64,000 nt of DNA from Adineta ricciae. Lineage: Eukaryota > Rotifera > Eurotatoria > Adinetida > Adinetidae. Below, piece after piece: positions 36,299-48,514 of the stretch. The stretch lies in contig CAJNOJ010000054.1 of NCBI GenBank assembly GCA_905250025.1, positions 124,001-188,000 of the forward strand. The letters run 5' to 3'. Position 1 is the stretch's first letter, and each line of letters begins with the position of its first letter. The translations under genes were made by a program, and so were the position numbers. Under the pieces are notes generated by a model. That model searched no databases and was not told the origin of the DNA. It saw only the letters and a program-made list of their open reading frames with translations.

Positions 36299-37516
36299 AT
36301 GGATTCAATGAATGCAACATATACAATCGCATGTAATGCCTCACCAATTGGAGCAACATACGTCGACTCAGCACCACCAATTCCTCCACCTTACCTTCAA
36401 GCGACTGCTGTTTTCGTCTATACTTTATTGAGTATTTTGACTGTTGGAGGAAATGCTCTCGTCTGCCTGATTGTATTTCAATACATGGGTGTTATTACAG
36501 TGACAAACTTATTTATTGCTAATTTAGCTGTAACAGATCTACTGATCGGTCTTTTTTGTATTCCAATTGTGTTAATATCGGATTATCTCCTCTCTGATTG
36601 GCCTTTCGGAACATTTATGTGCAAGTTCACATCGTTTGCGCAATCTGTTTTCGTTGTTTGTACAGTTTATACGTTGATAGCTATGTCCGTTGATCGATAC
36701 ATTGCGATAATTCATCCGTTGAAACCGAAATTAACGAGAAAACAATGTCGAATCTTGATCGGTTTACTCTGGACATTTTCTCTAGTGTTTAGCTCACCGA
36801 TTTTTATCGATATGCATGTTCGACATACGTGTTTTCATCGCGACACCGATAATATAACCGAATACACTCAAACTATATGTGAAACAGTCGGTCTTCCACT
36901 ATCGATTCAAACGGCGTATAACGTTGCAACGTTAACAATTATTTATCTAATTCCATTATGTGTTTTAACTATTGTTTATATACGACTCGGTTGGCAATTG
37001 CATCAAACTCATGCACCAGGCGAAGCGCATTCAGAACGCGATGCCAAAATCAAGAAATCGAAACAAAAAGTTATTAAAATGTGCTTTGTCGTTGTTATTA
37101 TGTTCGGAGTATGTTGGTTTCCTTTGCAACTATACACAAACATTCTAAGTCCATATCTCGATCGAATATTTCATCAAGAATATGTTCCACATGTTTATTT
37201 CGCTTTTCATCTCATGGCTATGAGTAATTCATGCGTCAATCCAGCTATTTACGGAGTGATGTCATCGAAATTTCGCGATGGATACCTACACTACTGGCAT
37301 CGTTTAATAACATGTTGCGGCTTAGTAAATAATCGCTTTCGTATGAAACAAGAACGAAGAGAATCAATGAAACTAACACCAACATTCCAACATAATCACA
37401 AAACATACGAATTGACGTTGAAGACGCACGATATCGAATTCGATCGAGGAAGTAACACATCTGTTCCTTGTTCGATACCTTTAATATCATCTCAAAGAGT
37501 ATCTTCAAATGATTAG
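36299..37516 (+). CDS. Neuropeptide-type rhodopsin-class GPCR
   Basis: An intronless 405-residue class A receptor of the NPY/tachykinin/RYamide-luqin type. All hallmarks are present, in contrast to the seven atypical receptors: NLFIANLAVTDLLIGLFC (TM2 with Asp2.50), WPFGTFMCK (TM3 Cys), SVDRYIAIIHPL (DRY), FGVCWFPLQLY (CWxP), and MSNSCVNPAIYGVMSSKFR (NPxxY). The extracellular N-terminus carries glycosylation sites (NAT, NAS). The third loop is basic (KKSKQKVIK) and a CC pair at about residue 338 is a likely palmitoylation site in helix 8. It should couple a secreted peptide to heterotrimeric G proteins at the neuronal or gut membrane. The exact ligand class cannot be settled by eye. Confidence 0.88.
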   Translation: MDSMNATYTIACNASPIGATYVDSAPPIPPPYLQATAVFVYTLLSILTVGGNALVCLIVFQYMGVITVTNLFIANLAVTDLLIGLFCIPIVLISDYLLSDWPFGTFMCKFTSFAQSVFVVCTVYTLIAMSVDRYIAIIHPLKPKLTRKQCRILIGLLWTFSLVFSSPIFIDMHVRHTCFHRDTDNITEYTQTICETVGLPLSIQTAYNVATLTIIYLIPLCVLTIVYIRLGWQLHQTHAPGEAHSERDAKIKKSKQKVIKMCFVVVIMFGVCWFPLQLYTNILSPYLDRIFHQEYVPHVYFAFHLMAMSNSCVNPAIYGVMSSKFRDGYLHYWHRLITCCGLVNNRFRMKQERRESMKLTPTFQHNHKTYELTLKTHDIEFDRGSNTSVPCSIPLISSQRVSSND

Positions 37517-38360
37517 AATCTGCTAGGAGAGATCAAAGACCAAAACAAAGATTACATGTTGATTTATTATTTTTTGTTGTTACTTTTTCTTTCTTTGTAT
37601 AAACAAATTCGATGTCAGTGACAAATATAGATTAACAATATCTTCTACAGCAACATGACGATTGTTTGGACATTATGATGAGTAATGAGTCTTGAAGATT
37701 AATCTTTGAATCTCATTACTGGTCATTTCCTTTGCGTATCTGAACATGAGCAAACAAGACAAAACAGATCATCTTGTTTAGATTTCCGGTAAATACGCGG
37801 ATGTAGATAACATCTCATCGACATGCAATATCATTTTACGTCATTGAAAGTCATCTTCAGGGATTTCTATCTCATATCCGATTCAGATCAAATTCAATGT
37901 TTCATCATGTCATCGTGACAGTTATCTTATCAATAAAATATGATGATTTGAGATTATTATCCGACAGAGGAGGAAAACAAACAAACTCTCTCGGCGAGAT
38001 CAATTGTTTCTTCGATTACCAATACGTTTGACTTCGAATATGTCACTCTGTTTCGCCTTTTTTTCCTCTCTTATAGACCATTATAAGATTTCTTCATATT
38101 AAACTAAGATATATGAGATCGGATGAAAGGCATCAGCATTTCCATTTCTTGTCTAATGTATATTAAATGAAGCAGAATTAAGGTTATCCTAGCGTATATT
38201 ATGCTTGATCAAGCAGTCAAAGATTTTTTAAGTAAAAAAAGAACTTTTTTGCTACTAATTATGTTTTTACAATAGGCAACAAGGCAAAACGTATTATTCT
38301 ATTGACAATTATCGATGATTACTAAGCGAAAACGTCTTCTTCTTTGTTTCGAACTATAAC
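37517..38360. other. Intergenic, convergent 3' ends
   Basis: About 0.85 kb of AT-rich DNA between the end of the GPCR and the end of the protease gene. AATAAA near 37934. No gene seen. Confidence 0.45.
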
Positions 38361-39946
38361 TCAATTGACACACATTTCCCTGAAGAAAAACAAAGCAAAG
38401 ACATACAAGGAGAACTGTTCAGTCTGAGCGGATGAGTTGGCAAATAAGGATTTAGGAGAGGATTGAAGATAATCATAAGAGATCGACTTAGCTAGACCTA
38501 CGCGATTCGCATAAAGATCGTAAATCGAATAGAATCGACTGAGAAAATAGTCACCAAGAATCCACATCAAACTTCCGGTACTATCGTGTAAATTGACACC
38601 TTGGAAAACCGTATAGCAAATATATTTATCACCAGTCAAATGAACAACCAGTAGATATTGTAATGCGGATAATGTAAATGTTGTGTTACCAAGGAGAAAG
38701 TCCACATTGGGAAAAGAGTCTAACGAACGATTTTGACAATCGACTGCATACTACTTAGACAATAGGAACACATTTTCGTAAAGTTTGTCACGAGACTGTT
38801 GAACTTACTAGACCAGTGACCGAATCATAGGTTCCATTAATCAAACGATTGAGTAAACCAATTTGGTTTGTTGGTCCAACGATCAAAGTTGTACCTGTGT
38901 CTAAGATCGCACGACAGTTTGAACAGATGATGTGATTATTTGTCTGCACACTAGAGTGATAAATAATAAGAGAAGAAGGCTTTCCTCTTTTTATCACTAC
39001 TTAGTCAACTGAAATTCCCAATAAGCAGGTATAATAACATCCGTGTACGTAATTGAACCCGTATATCTGCTCGAATCAATTCCACCTAAAATCAATTCAC
39101 CACCCGGATACACATTTGGATCACTAGAAGAGAGAGAAAGAAAACGTAAACTCATAAATCAACGACGTTCAATATTCGCATACGGATTGAAATAGAATGA
39201 AAAACTCGGATGATTGATCAGACCCTGTTGCCACATATTGTAGAACACTGATGTTTGCCCCTTTGTTGCTAGCGATGGATAAGCCAAACCGAAAACTCCG
39301 TCAAATGTTGATGAACTGAAACCAGACATATTTTTCGCTTGAGCAAACGCTTGATTCGCCACAGATAAACCTGCTACCTAAATAACACCTCGAAATTCAC
39401 GTTTGCTCGAAATTTATCAATAATCACCATGACAGTGTCATAAACGAATTGCCCCTGAACATACGAACCATCGCCATAAGTAATCCGAAAGGATGCATCA
39501 TTCGGTCGCGAAGTATTTGACTTTCGTGAATCATATCTCGTTTTATAACCTACATAATGACTCCTGTTTATGAGTAAACAGTTCACAATGCAGCATATTT
39601 ACCACAAGTCGATTGACATTCACTCGATGGAACCCATAAATCAGTTGAGCCCGTATCGAAATCAACAAAAAACGTTTGTCCAGGTGTACCAATTGAAAGC
39701 AAACCAATCCAATAAAACTAGAACATCACGAAACACATCATATGGCGGTTTGATTTCCTTTCGAAGTACATTAGCTTGATTGATTAATGTTTGTGATGCT
39801 AAATTTGTCTTGCCCATAAATCTTAATGAACTTTTATATGTTTCTCCATTAGGGTAATTATTTCGTCCAAGGACACCCGCCTTTCGATAACAGAAAATAC
39901 TAATCGAAAGAAAAAGCATACAAATCAGTTCAAAGACAACCGACAT
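38361..39946 (-). CDS. Pepsin-like aspartic protease (family A1)
   Basis: 420 residues from exons 39946-39770, 39717-39603, 39549-39428, 39377-39184, 39123-39001, 38950-38809 and 38750-38361. A1 proteases cut proteins at acid pH in lysosomes or gut. The signal peptide is [19 protein letters not shown]; the propeptide is short. Catalytic motifs are complete: [28 protein letters not shown] (first Asp), the flap Tyr in [38 protein letters not shown], and the second Asp in [15 protein letters not shown], then [16 protein letters not shown]. The exon 1 to 2 join depends on a 52-nt intron whose donor lies in an open frame. Unusually, about 30 residues follow the normal end and finish with a hydrophobic stretch ([11 protein letters not shown]), a possible membrane or GPI-type tail. 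Confidence 0.88.
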
Positions 39947-41070
39947 TCCATGAAACCTTCTACCGTGGTAATTCAGCGACTGAAACGACAGTACATGTTA
40001 CAAGTAGAAAGTTAACAACGCAACATGGATTCATCATTTTGTTTTGTTGATCGAATATGAATTGCTATCAATGATTTTATCGAACAGCAAAGGAGTTGTG
40101 TTTGACAAGAATGTTATATTTACTTATTTTGATGAGTACAAGATCCTTCAATATGTACTGACAGAACGAATAACAACCGATTCTCTGTTTGAAGATAGAA
40201 AACAAATAATTGAAAATGCACTTTTGACGACAATTGTCTTTCAGCATCCTCGATAGATGGATTCCAGGCAGGAAATCTGTTTACCAATTGATACCTATCG
40301 AGACGGAAAGTACCGGGTTTAGTTTTCCAATTAGGACAAAGCTTTGCGAGATAACTGACACGCAACAGTCACATGTAAAGAATCGATAACTAAATATTTA
40401 TGCATGACAACACTTGAAGAGAAAGTTATAAGTAGCGATTGTCCTTACTGAAAGGGAAATTTTTCTGCTGAGTACCGCAGTTCAATGTCAAAATTGCAAA
40501 GAATTAATTGAAACCGTTCATTTGTGTATGAATGACATATTAAGCCTTTTTCATGTCATGATCACTGTAAGACAAACGACTAATCATAAATTTTGTGAAA
40601 CACGTTATACTGATCTTTAGAAATAACGACGTGCTCTTTTTTTTGCAATTATTCTTTGTTTTTCTCTGAAAAAATACATCAGTGGTGATTACGTTAGGAA
40701 AACACCATCATTTTTGTTAGAAGGTTAGCTTTACATCTGGAATTTAACAAAATTTTCAGTATTTCGAGTTCTTGCTTGAATGATATTATAATTATGCGTT
40801 TTATAGTACTTGAATAATACTAACGATGTTTGAAGTCATGCCAACCGCATGATTAAGTTGCTATTTTTCCTTTTAATTCTGATAATTCATTGTCTAATAG
40901 CTTTAGATAGGAATGAACAAGAAATCCTTTCCACTCAACATCATTAATGAACGTATAAAAAGTAACATATAATAGGAATTGACTTTCAAGAAAAGATTTC
41001 TTCTCCTATTAAAAATTTTACTGATCTTCTGCGTTTATATGTCATCAAAATTTAAACGGAAAGCATCACA
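39947..41070. other. Intergenic, no supported gene
   Basis: About 1.1 kb, AT-rich. An open frame on the minus strand (40120-40365) looks faintly protein-like but has no splice context tying it to a gene. Confidence 0.4.
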
Positions 41071-42123
41071 CTAGCCACTTTCCGCCAAATTCTGTGGTTT
41101 AATTTGATTGAGACCAATTGGTGCGGGTTGTTGAGTTTGTTTCCTGACGAATCTTAAAATAACATGCAGAAACTGTTGGCGAAAACGTTTTGACACACAA
41201 ACATAGATATAGAACGGGCTCTAGAATAGAAAACACGTCATCAGTCATGCTGTTCTACCGACGTTCTCACTTACTGCATAATAAAGATAGTAAATGTAAC
41301 CCGCTGTTGCATTGCTAAGCACTACATCGGCGAAATTCGGCGATTTGATCGTGACATATTGTATAGTTGAGACTAATAATGTTGAAACATATGGCACAAT
41401 AACCAAGACGTTGTGGACAACTTGAACAAGTACCATCGATGTCAATTGTTTATCAAGCTCCCTTCGAACTAATGGAATTGTTCGGTATGGTATCTGTCGA
41501 ACATTCCAATAAGCTAACGAACCAAATACGACAGTGATTGCAAGTGGTAGAAGTCCGATAAGTACCAATGTATAAACATAATTCATGTATTGCAGATAGG
41601 TTGGATTAGTTGCGGCACATGAAATCGCGCCTGTTCGATTGGACAACACAGGACTAAACCAGATCAATGTGGGAATGCCATGTAAAAGCCAAATAATCAA
41701 GGACATTATGCACAGTAGATACGCTCTGTTGATTGTCAAGTATTTTTGCCAGTTGGGTCGAAGTGACGTGGCCAAAAACTGTTCAATCGTCGCGAAACAC
41801 ATACATGTAAACGACGTCAATGAGCAAACTTGTAGACAATACGTTCGAAACTTGCAATATTCGAAAGATGTTTCCGTTAAATTAATACTGAATCCACTAA
41901 TAAGGATACGCGAAAGAAGACTTGTTAATAGTTGTCCAATATTGACAAAAGACATAAAAATTAAGAATAACGCACATGAATTTTGTCGAAAGGTTTTCAA
42001 ACTAAGAAAGACTATTATGTTCAAACATCCACCAACAACACCGACAATTAAAATGGATAAACCAAGGTAAAGTGTAATTTGCTTTGTAGTGTTAGTTAAC
42101 ATCTCATTGATTGCTTTCAACAT
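41071..42123 (-). CDS. Atypical 7TM receptor E
   Basis: A 332-residue member of the receptor A family; exons 42123-41275 and 41220-41071 (54-nt intron). Its TM3 end is unusual even for the family: ATIEQFLAT, so the conserved Asp of DRY is Glu and the Arg is Gln. The loop VPLVRRELDKQLT and the last exon SPFYIYVCVSKRFRQQ are typical. N-glycosylation sites occur at the N-terminus (NTT) and in ECL2 (NRT), and the ECL2 Cys is kept. It is separated by 18 kb from receptors A-D, so the family is dispersed along the locus. Confidence 0.85.
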
Positions 42124-43758
42124 CTTATCTGAACAATAAAAAAAAAGAAAAAGTCGTTCCGTAAAACAGGTGAATTTGACTTAGGCTTCTATAACAGACG
42201 AGAGGAATTTCTGATGATAATGCGCACATACTTTCGCCTACCCAGATGATATAGCATTTAGAATAAGTAAGTTATTCATATCATCTTGCTTAAAGAATGA
42301 TAATAATCTTTTTCTCATTTATTAATATTTAAACTGATAACAGGAAAGACGGATCATTCAAAGCAGACTTCTATACTATCTAGCTATGCTGATATAAGCT
42401 GTAATCCTCTTATATCTAAAATCATCGATGATTAACTGAAGATTGTCTGGAATATCTTCTCGACTAAATCTCAAAAGTGTCTCATTAGTACTTACAAAAG
42501 AAAGTTGAACGTATAAATTTGACCAATAGATTGTAGTCCTTATGAACTGACACCAGAAAAAAGGTATCCCGAAAGATGCTCTTCGCAAAAACTCTGATGT
42601 GGGCGCAGGTGTAGATAGGGGCGAAGGTGTGGGTGAAGGCGACACAAAGAGTGAGTTTTGGTTTTGATTAGAACTAGATCTAGGCTTAGAGAGGAAGTGT
42701 CATTGGGCAGCAGGTGTCGCGGGAGCGACTGTTCGGTGAACATCTTTCATGGAACCCAGAAAAGTTGCGTTTCAGTTTATGGACTAGCCACTTAATATTT
42801 TTATTCGATTTGTATAGGTTATCTTTCATCATGTAAAATACAATGCTTGAAAGTACTCAATTCAGTCTGAAGTCGTTTTAATCTTTCTTCCACTTCTCAT
42901 AAGACTCTTCCACAAGAAGTAGTATTGAGAAAGTTGAACTGTAACTAATTGAAATTCACCAAATTTTATAATAAAAAGAAACTTATGCATCGACATGATA
43001 TTTAATACTGTTCATGTGATCGTATACAGGCACAGATATGTATGGTAAAATTCATTACTGACAAAACAGTATTATCAGCCAATATAAATTTGTTCTCAAA
43101 GAAAAGAATGTTGTGGGAAAATCATAGTTTCCAGCAGATATCAAAAGATTCTTAGACGTTTTGTAACTAGTTTAAGTATTACTTTGACATCTCTCATCTT
43201 TTTTCTTAAAACATTTCTTTGTCTGTGAATCAACAGAACATCTCTCATTCCTTAATCAATTCTTAAACGGTGTTTACTGTAACTCAGACAATTGAGTGCA
43301 TCAGAGTTTAATAACATTTTGAAATTCTTTCACATTGAGAATCTTTTCCGAATTAATTTAGTGAGATCTATTCAAATCTCTCGCAAAACGACCGTTAGAG
43401 ATTCCATTTAGAATAAATAATTCAGTATATTTTACTCATCGTTGAATTCTGTTGGTCGAATAAAACACCCACAAGTTGCTGAATATGTCAAATACTCCTA
43501 GCCATGAATTGATAATATACCTTTTCATTCAAATCTGTAACTATTTAGAATTGCATAAACCTGAAATTTTCAATACTAATTGACAGTTGGCTATGAAGAA
43601 GTTTCTATTTAAAATTCACGGAAATATTGTAAGCAATTAGTTGAATTATCAAGCAGGGTTCTGACGTCTATTCCATCTTTTTTTTTCCTTTCAGAGTGTA
43701 TAATCAACTGAAAAAAAAAATTAAAACTACATTTGTGATACATCGCGCAGTGTTATCG
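42124..43758. other. Spacer between divergent receptors E and F
   Basis: About 1.6 kb holding both promoters. There is a small purine/G-rich patch at 42598-42650 (GTGGGCGCAGGTGTAG and on). Open frames on its complement are low complexity. No gene seen. Confidence 0.45.
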
Positions 43759-44780
43759 ATGGGATCCCTGACGTTAATATCCCAACAGATCGTGCTCTAC
43801 TGGAGCTCAATTACTCTTATTACTGGTGTTTTTGGAGGAATTATAAATTGTATTGTATTTTTAAGTCTGAAAACATTTCGACAAAACTCCTGTGTGTTCT
43901 ATCTCACCGTCATGTCATTTTTCAACATCGGTCAATTACTTATGAGCGTTTTTTCTCGTATAATGATATCAGGATTTGACATCGATTGGACACAAACTTC
44001 CTTGTTTTATTGTAAATTTCGACAGATGTTTCTACATTTATGCTCGTTGATGTCATTTTCGTGTATGTGTCTGGCCACTGTCGATCAATTCATGGTGACA
44101 AGTGTTCGCCGACGATGGCAATTGTTTTGCAATATCAAATTAGCACGTTGGCTTTCCTTCATCTTGACTCTCTTTTGGATTTTACATGAAATACCAGCAT
44201 TAGTTTATTCAGATCATGTGGTTAAAGCTTCAAATAAAATCTCATGTTCAAATGTAAACCTCATTTATCAACAATATGTAGCTTATGTTTATGTCTTATT
44301 ATTGACTGGTATTATTCCCATCATTATCAATATACTCTTTGGTTCGTTAGCTTATTATAATGTCAGACAAATACCGTATCGAGCAGTACCGATAGTTCGA
44401 CGTGAACTGGACAAACAACTGACATCGATGGTTTTAGTTCAAGTTGTTTACAATGTTATTGTGGTTGTCCCATTCATTGTTGTTGTTATTCTTATGCAAA
44501 GCACAAATTTATCACGCGATTCAGATACCGCTGAGGCATTTAACTTCGCGTATACTATCGTCGGTAATTTGTTTTACATGTATTTTGTCGTAAGTTCAGA
44601 AAATCGTAGTAGGAGTCAAATCACTGTTGATTTTCTCGAAAATTTCAGGGACCATTCTACATATACATCTGCACATCCAAACGATTCCGACAACAATTTT
44701 TGTATGTTATCTGCCATCGTTACTACCAAGAGAATCAACAAAGGATTGTTATCATGCAGCAAATTGTACCATATCTATAG
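43759..44780 (+). CDS. Atypical 7TM receptor F
   Basis: A 320-residue family member and the only one on the plus strand; exons 43759-44589 and 44649-44780 (59-nt intron). The ATG at 43759 (MGSLTLIS) aligns with its paralogues; the in-frame ATG at 43696 would add a basic segment. The TM3 end is ATVDQFMVT, the loop is VPIVRRELDKQLT, and the last exon begins GPFYIYICTSKRFRQQ. It is closest to receptor E in the TM5-TM6 loop (YYNVRQIPYR against YWNVRQIPYR), which suggests an inverted local duplication between the two. Confidence 0.85.
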
Positions 44781-45230
44781 CGGAAAAGCACTTGTCTGAT
44801 GAAAGACGTGTCGAGTAGACTCGAGATTCTTTTTATACTACAATTAATTACTGGTCGTTCATTTGAATTCAACATCAAAGAACCGCTCGAACTTTTGTTA
44901 GTTCTCGTAATTAAATCGACGCAAATATATATATATAACTGAAGAGGTTATTTGACTTACAGTTGCTCATTTGAAGAAAAATATATATTCATCTACTCAA
45001 ATTAAGCTCTCAGATCTTTCATATGCGAAATAAAATGAACTTTGAAGTCTTTGCATAATTAGAATATATTACACAAGCAGGGTAACAAAACGAACATGAT
45101 AAATCGAAGTGACTCTTCTCTAAATAGAATATGTCATTAGATAACTACATTTGTAGTAAAATGCGTTGATTGTTCTCAGTAAGCACGAACGAAAAAGAAG
45201 TCACATATGTTTGTACTGATGCACTGAGTA
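44781..45230. other. Spacer between converging receptors F and G
   Basis: 450 bp, AT-rich, with an ATATATATATATA run near 44926. Nothing else. Confidence 0.4.
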
Positions 45231-46261
45231 CTAGGCTTGTAATGGCAAAACTTTATTGGCTGTCGTTCGTTGTTTTGGATTGAATCGAAGATTGCATAAA
45301 GCGTAAACTAACTGTTGACGAAATCTTTTGGAAACACAAACATAGATGTAGAATGGGCACTAAAAACAAATCAATAAACCGATATATCTGCGGATCTTTT
45401 ATAAGAAACACTTACAGCATAAGTGAAATAATAGATGCAAGCAGATACATTGATGAATATGCTAAAATACGCGTTGGTGACAGGATCACTAGTAATGTTT
45501 GTTGCTAAAGAAATCACTGACAGGATGAAATATGGTAAAAGAAAGCAAAAGCTGAATATAATTTGAATTAAAACCATATTGGTCAATTGTTTGTCTAATT
45601 CTCGTCGCACGAGTGGTACTGTTCGATAAGCAATCTGTCGAACGTTTCTATAAGCTAAAGTTCCCAGTGTAACCGTAATGACAAGTGGTAAACCACAAGA
45701 TAAAACCACACTATTCACATAAGTATGATATTGTCGAAAAATTACATTTGTCAATGAACAACTAACTGTCCCACTTGCTGCAAAAACTTGATTATAGAAA
45801 ACTAGATACGGAGTACAATAGACAACCCAAATAACGATTGAGAGAGCACTTAACCGATGCGCTAATCTGATGTTACTCCATTGTTGCCAATAAACAGTAA
45901 AACAAGTTGCAAAAAACTGATCCATTGTTGCCAAACATAAACAAGTTAATGAAACTAAACCAAATGTCTGCACACTGAACTGTCGAAACTTGCAATAGAA
46001 CAAGGACATGCTTGTCCAATCCATACCAAATCCAGTGATCACCACACGAGTCAATTGTCCTGTTATTAAATGCCCAATATTAACCAATGACATTAAAACC
46101 AAGTAGAACGCACATGAATTCTCGCGAAATGTTTTCAAAGAAAGGAAAACTAGTAGATTAAGAAGATTTCCGCTTACACCAACGATAACTGTGCACATTC
46201 CTACGTATAAAACGATGGATTGTGTAATACATGATGAGCAAAAAGCCACTGCCGATGACAT
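45231..46261 (-). CDS. Atypical 7TM receptor G
   Basis: A 324-residue family member; exons 46261-45416 and 45359-45231 (56-nt intron). I start at MSSAVAF (46261), matching MSS/MSA starts of the siblings; an upstream in-frame ATG adds 13 residues. The TM3 end is ATMDQFFAT, the loop is VPLVRRELDKQLT, and the last exon begins CPFYIYVCVSKRFRQQ. The extracellular N-terminus has an extra Cys pair (CSSC) not seen in the others. Confidence 0.85.
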
Positions 46262-47404
46262 TGTTGAGATTTGGAAACTAAAGCAACTTTTCCACGTCAA
46301 TCTTCGATTTTAATGCACTACTAACACGAAATAAATCGTTACCGACTAATTTTGATGCTATTCCCAGATCAAATGAAATTAATTATCTTTTGCGAATGAT
46401 TATATCTTCGGAGATTTATTAATTATTGCGATAATTTTCTTTCGCAACTTCTTCTCCTTTTATTTTCACCGATGTGAAAGTAAAATCTCCATTTTCACGC
46501 ATCAATACCACATTAGCCGCATTCCACGCTAAGTTTCACCATAGTCATTGCTGCAAACTGAGCTGTCTTTATTAATTTTGAAAAGATTTCTTCTATTACA
46601 AACATAATACACTCACATTGTACAAATTTATCGAAATATTTTCATTAAATTCCCTGTCAGCTCTGCTTAACATAAACCATCTTCTATATGACAAGTCGTC
46701 GAAGGGCTCAAAGCGTTTCTTTGAACTTCAAACATTGTGTTCTTCAGCGCTTTTAACAGGATCATTGTTTCTCGGCGATCGAGGATTCGTTTACTACACA
46801 GTGTTCGTGTTTGTTCAAGATGCACTACGAAAAGGCTTAAACTTACAAAAAAATCTCTTATAAGATTACCAAATCGATATCCAAAGAAAGAAATTTTCAA
46901 AGTAGAAAGATTTACTTCATTAAGTTATTTTTACCATCTTATCCACTCGCACCAACGAACAGAAACTGCTTTTTTTCTTGATTTCATATCACGATATGGT
47001 AACGAACGGGTGAACACTTATAATATTCACAAACCCGTTCATTTTCGCTCAATTAATATAATAATTATATATTCATGTGCAAATACAGGTTTTTATCTAA
47101 CTGTATCACGCATAATTCCAATAGTACCGAATACACCCTGAAGAGCAACAAGAGACTAGTAGAATTTGTTCTTCACTGACTGAAATTGGATACGATTGAA
47201 AGTGAAAATGTTCTTTTCCTCCAAATGGTTAATGACATTATCACACAGAAGGTCTTGCACATGCACAAATTTCTCTCTCTTGATCTTTTACTCATAAAAC
47301 AAAATCACGCATGGCTCTTTTTATGATTAGTTTATGATTCGCTTATTTTGCATTATCGATCGACTTCTGATCATTCTTCTCGAAATATTCATCGTTGAAT
47401 ACCA
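46262..47404. other. Intergenic, no gene seen
   Basis: About 1.1 kb AT-rich. Overlapping open frames on both strands at 46618-47141 lack splice sites, composition or similarity that would support them. Confidence 0.4.
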
Positions 47405-48514
47405 ATGAATTCGCCAAGAAATCAAGCTTCTTCAACACTTGCGCACAGCGTCTGTTCGTTATTAAAATCGGCGGAGAAAAACGTATTTTCGCTTTCACAA
47501 ACTCAGAGTAAAACTGAAATAAAAAGCAACGATGAATTCAAGAACGAAACGAGTGCATCGCCTAGTATTCTGTCATTAGATAAAGAAGAAAAAGAGAAAC
47601 GAATGGGCAATAAAATTATAAAAACTAAAAAGAAACGTGCCGATTTGACTGAACTTCCTGATCAGCAAATTGAATTTCTTGTTTCAACAACGAAATTTTC
47701 TGCTCAGCAAATTCGCGAATGGCATCAAAGTAAGTTGACTTCGACTTTGCCATCTTCGACATTCGAATCTTCTGCTCTTCAGGTTTTATTCGTGAGCATC
47801 CATCAGGTTGAATGAAGATCGATCGTGAAATCAAGTATATTCTCAGATTCATTTTGATTTGTAGGTAAACTTAATCGAAAGCAATTCGTTGACGTTTATC
47901 AACAATTCTACCCTCAAGGAAAAGTAAACTTTACAAGATTTGTCAAAATGAATGTTCATTGTTTAAATTGACATTTAGGCCGATGCATTCTGTGAATTAG
48001 CATTCAAAGTATGTGATCACGATAAAAATGGTCGGTATTTCTTGAGAATAGGTCAATCAAATGATAATGCATGTTTACTTTTAGGTTTCGTTGATTTTCA
48101 GGAATTTGTTTCGACTATTTCAATGACAATGAGTGGTTCGCACACATTTTTCAACACTTATTTTTCCTCTCTATGACAACTTCTAGGTAACATCGAAGAT
48201 CGTCTGAATCTTGCGTTTGATATGTATGATATCAATGAAGACGGTTTACTTGATAAAAAAGAGATGAGTCCGTCGTTTTTTCCTCCTTTATCCAACATTG
48301 ATCCAAACTATGATTTCATTTTTTAGGACAAATTATAAAATTGATTTACAAAATGAATGGACACAAATGTATGAAACAAGATTCACCTTCAGGACAGATT
48401 GTTCGTACAATAATGGATAGATTCGATACAGATGACGATCGGAAACTTACACGTGATGAATTTGTTCAAGAATGTTTGAATAATTCCGATTTACGAAAGT
48501 TCCTTACGCCTTGA
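47405..48514 (+). CDS. Neuronal calcium sensor (EF-hand) family protein
   Basis: Seven exons: 47405-47729, 47783-47806 (24-nt micro-exon), 47865-47923, 47979-48030, 48085-48135, 48187-48267, 48327-48514; 259 residues. NCS proteins are calcium switches that bind membranes and regulate channels, kinases or receptors. The core (IREWHQSFIREHPSGKL, YPQGKADAF) fits the family with a degenerate EF1, canonical EF2 (DHDKNGFVDFQE), canonical EF3 (DINEDGLLDKKE), and EF4 with Gly6 replaced by Arg (DTDDDRKLTRDE). An internal in-frame ATG at 47603 gives MGNKII..., a myristoylation-type start that yields 193 residues, the normal NCS length. The 66-residue extension before it is Ser/Lys/Glu-rich. Either start may be used. 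Confidence 0.85.

Noticed and set aside
39662..39770. Apparent frameshift just before the protease DTGS motif
   Set aside because: A normal 52-nt GT-AG intron (39769-39718) whose sequence happens to be open in frame explains it fully.
40120..40365. 81-residue minus-strand frame upstream of the protease
   Set aside because: Looked like a possible extra 5' exon, but the protease already has a signal peptide at its own ATG and no donor links the two.
42376..42743. Pro/Ser/Thr-rich frames on the minus strand
   Set aside because: Short low-complexity frames in overlapping phases, no start context or splice partner.
46618..47141. Three overlapping frames on both strands
   Set aside because: No splice sites or similarity; mutual overlap argues for chance in AT-rich DNA.
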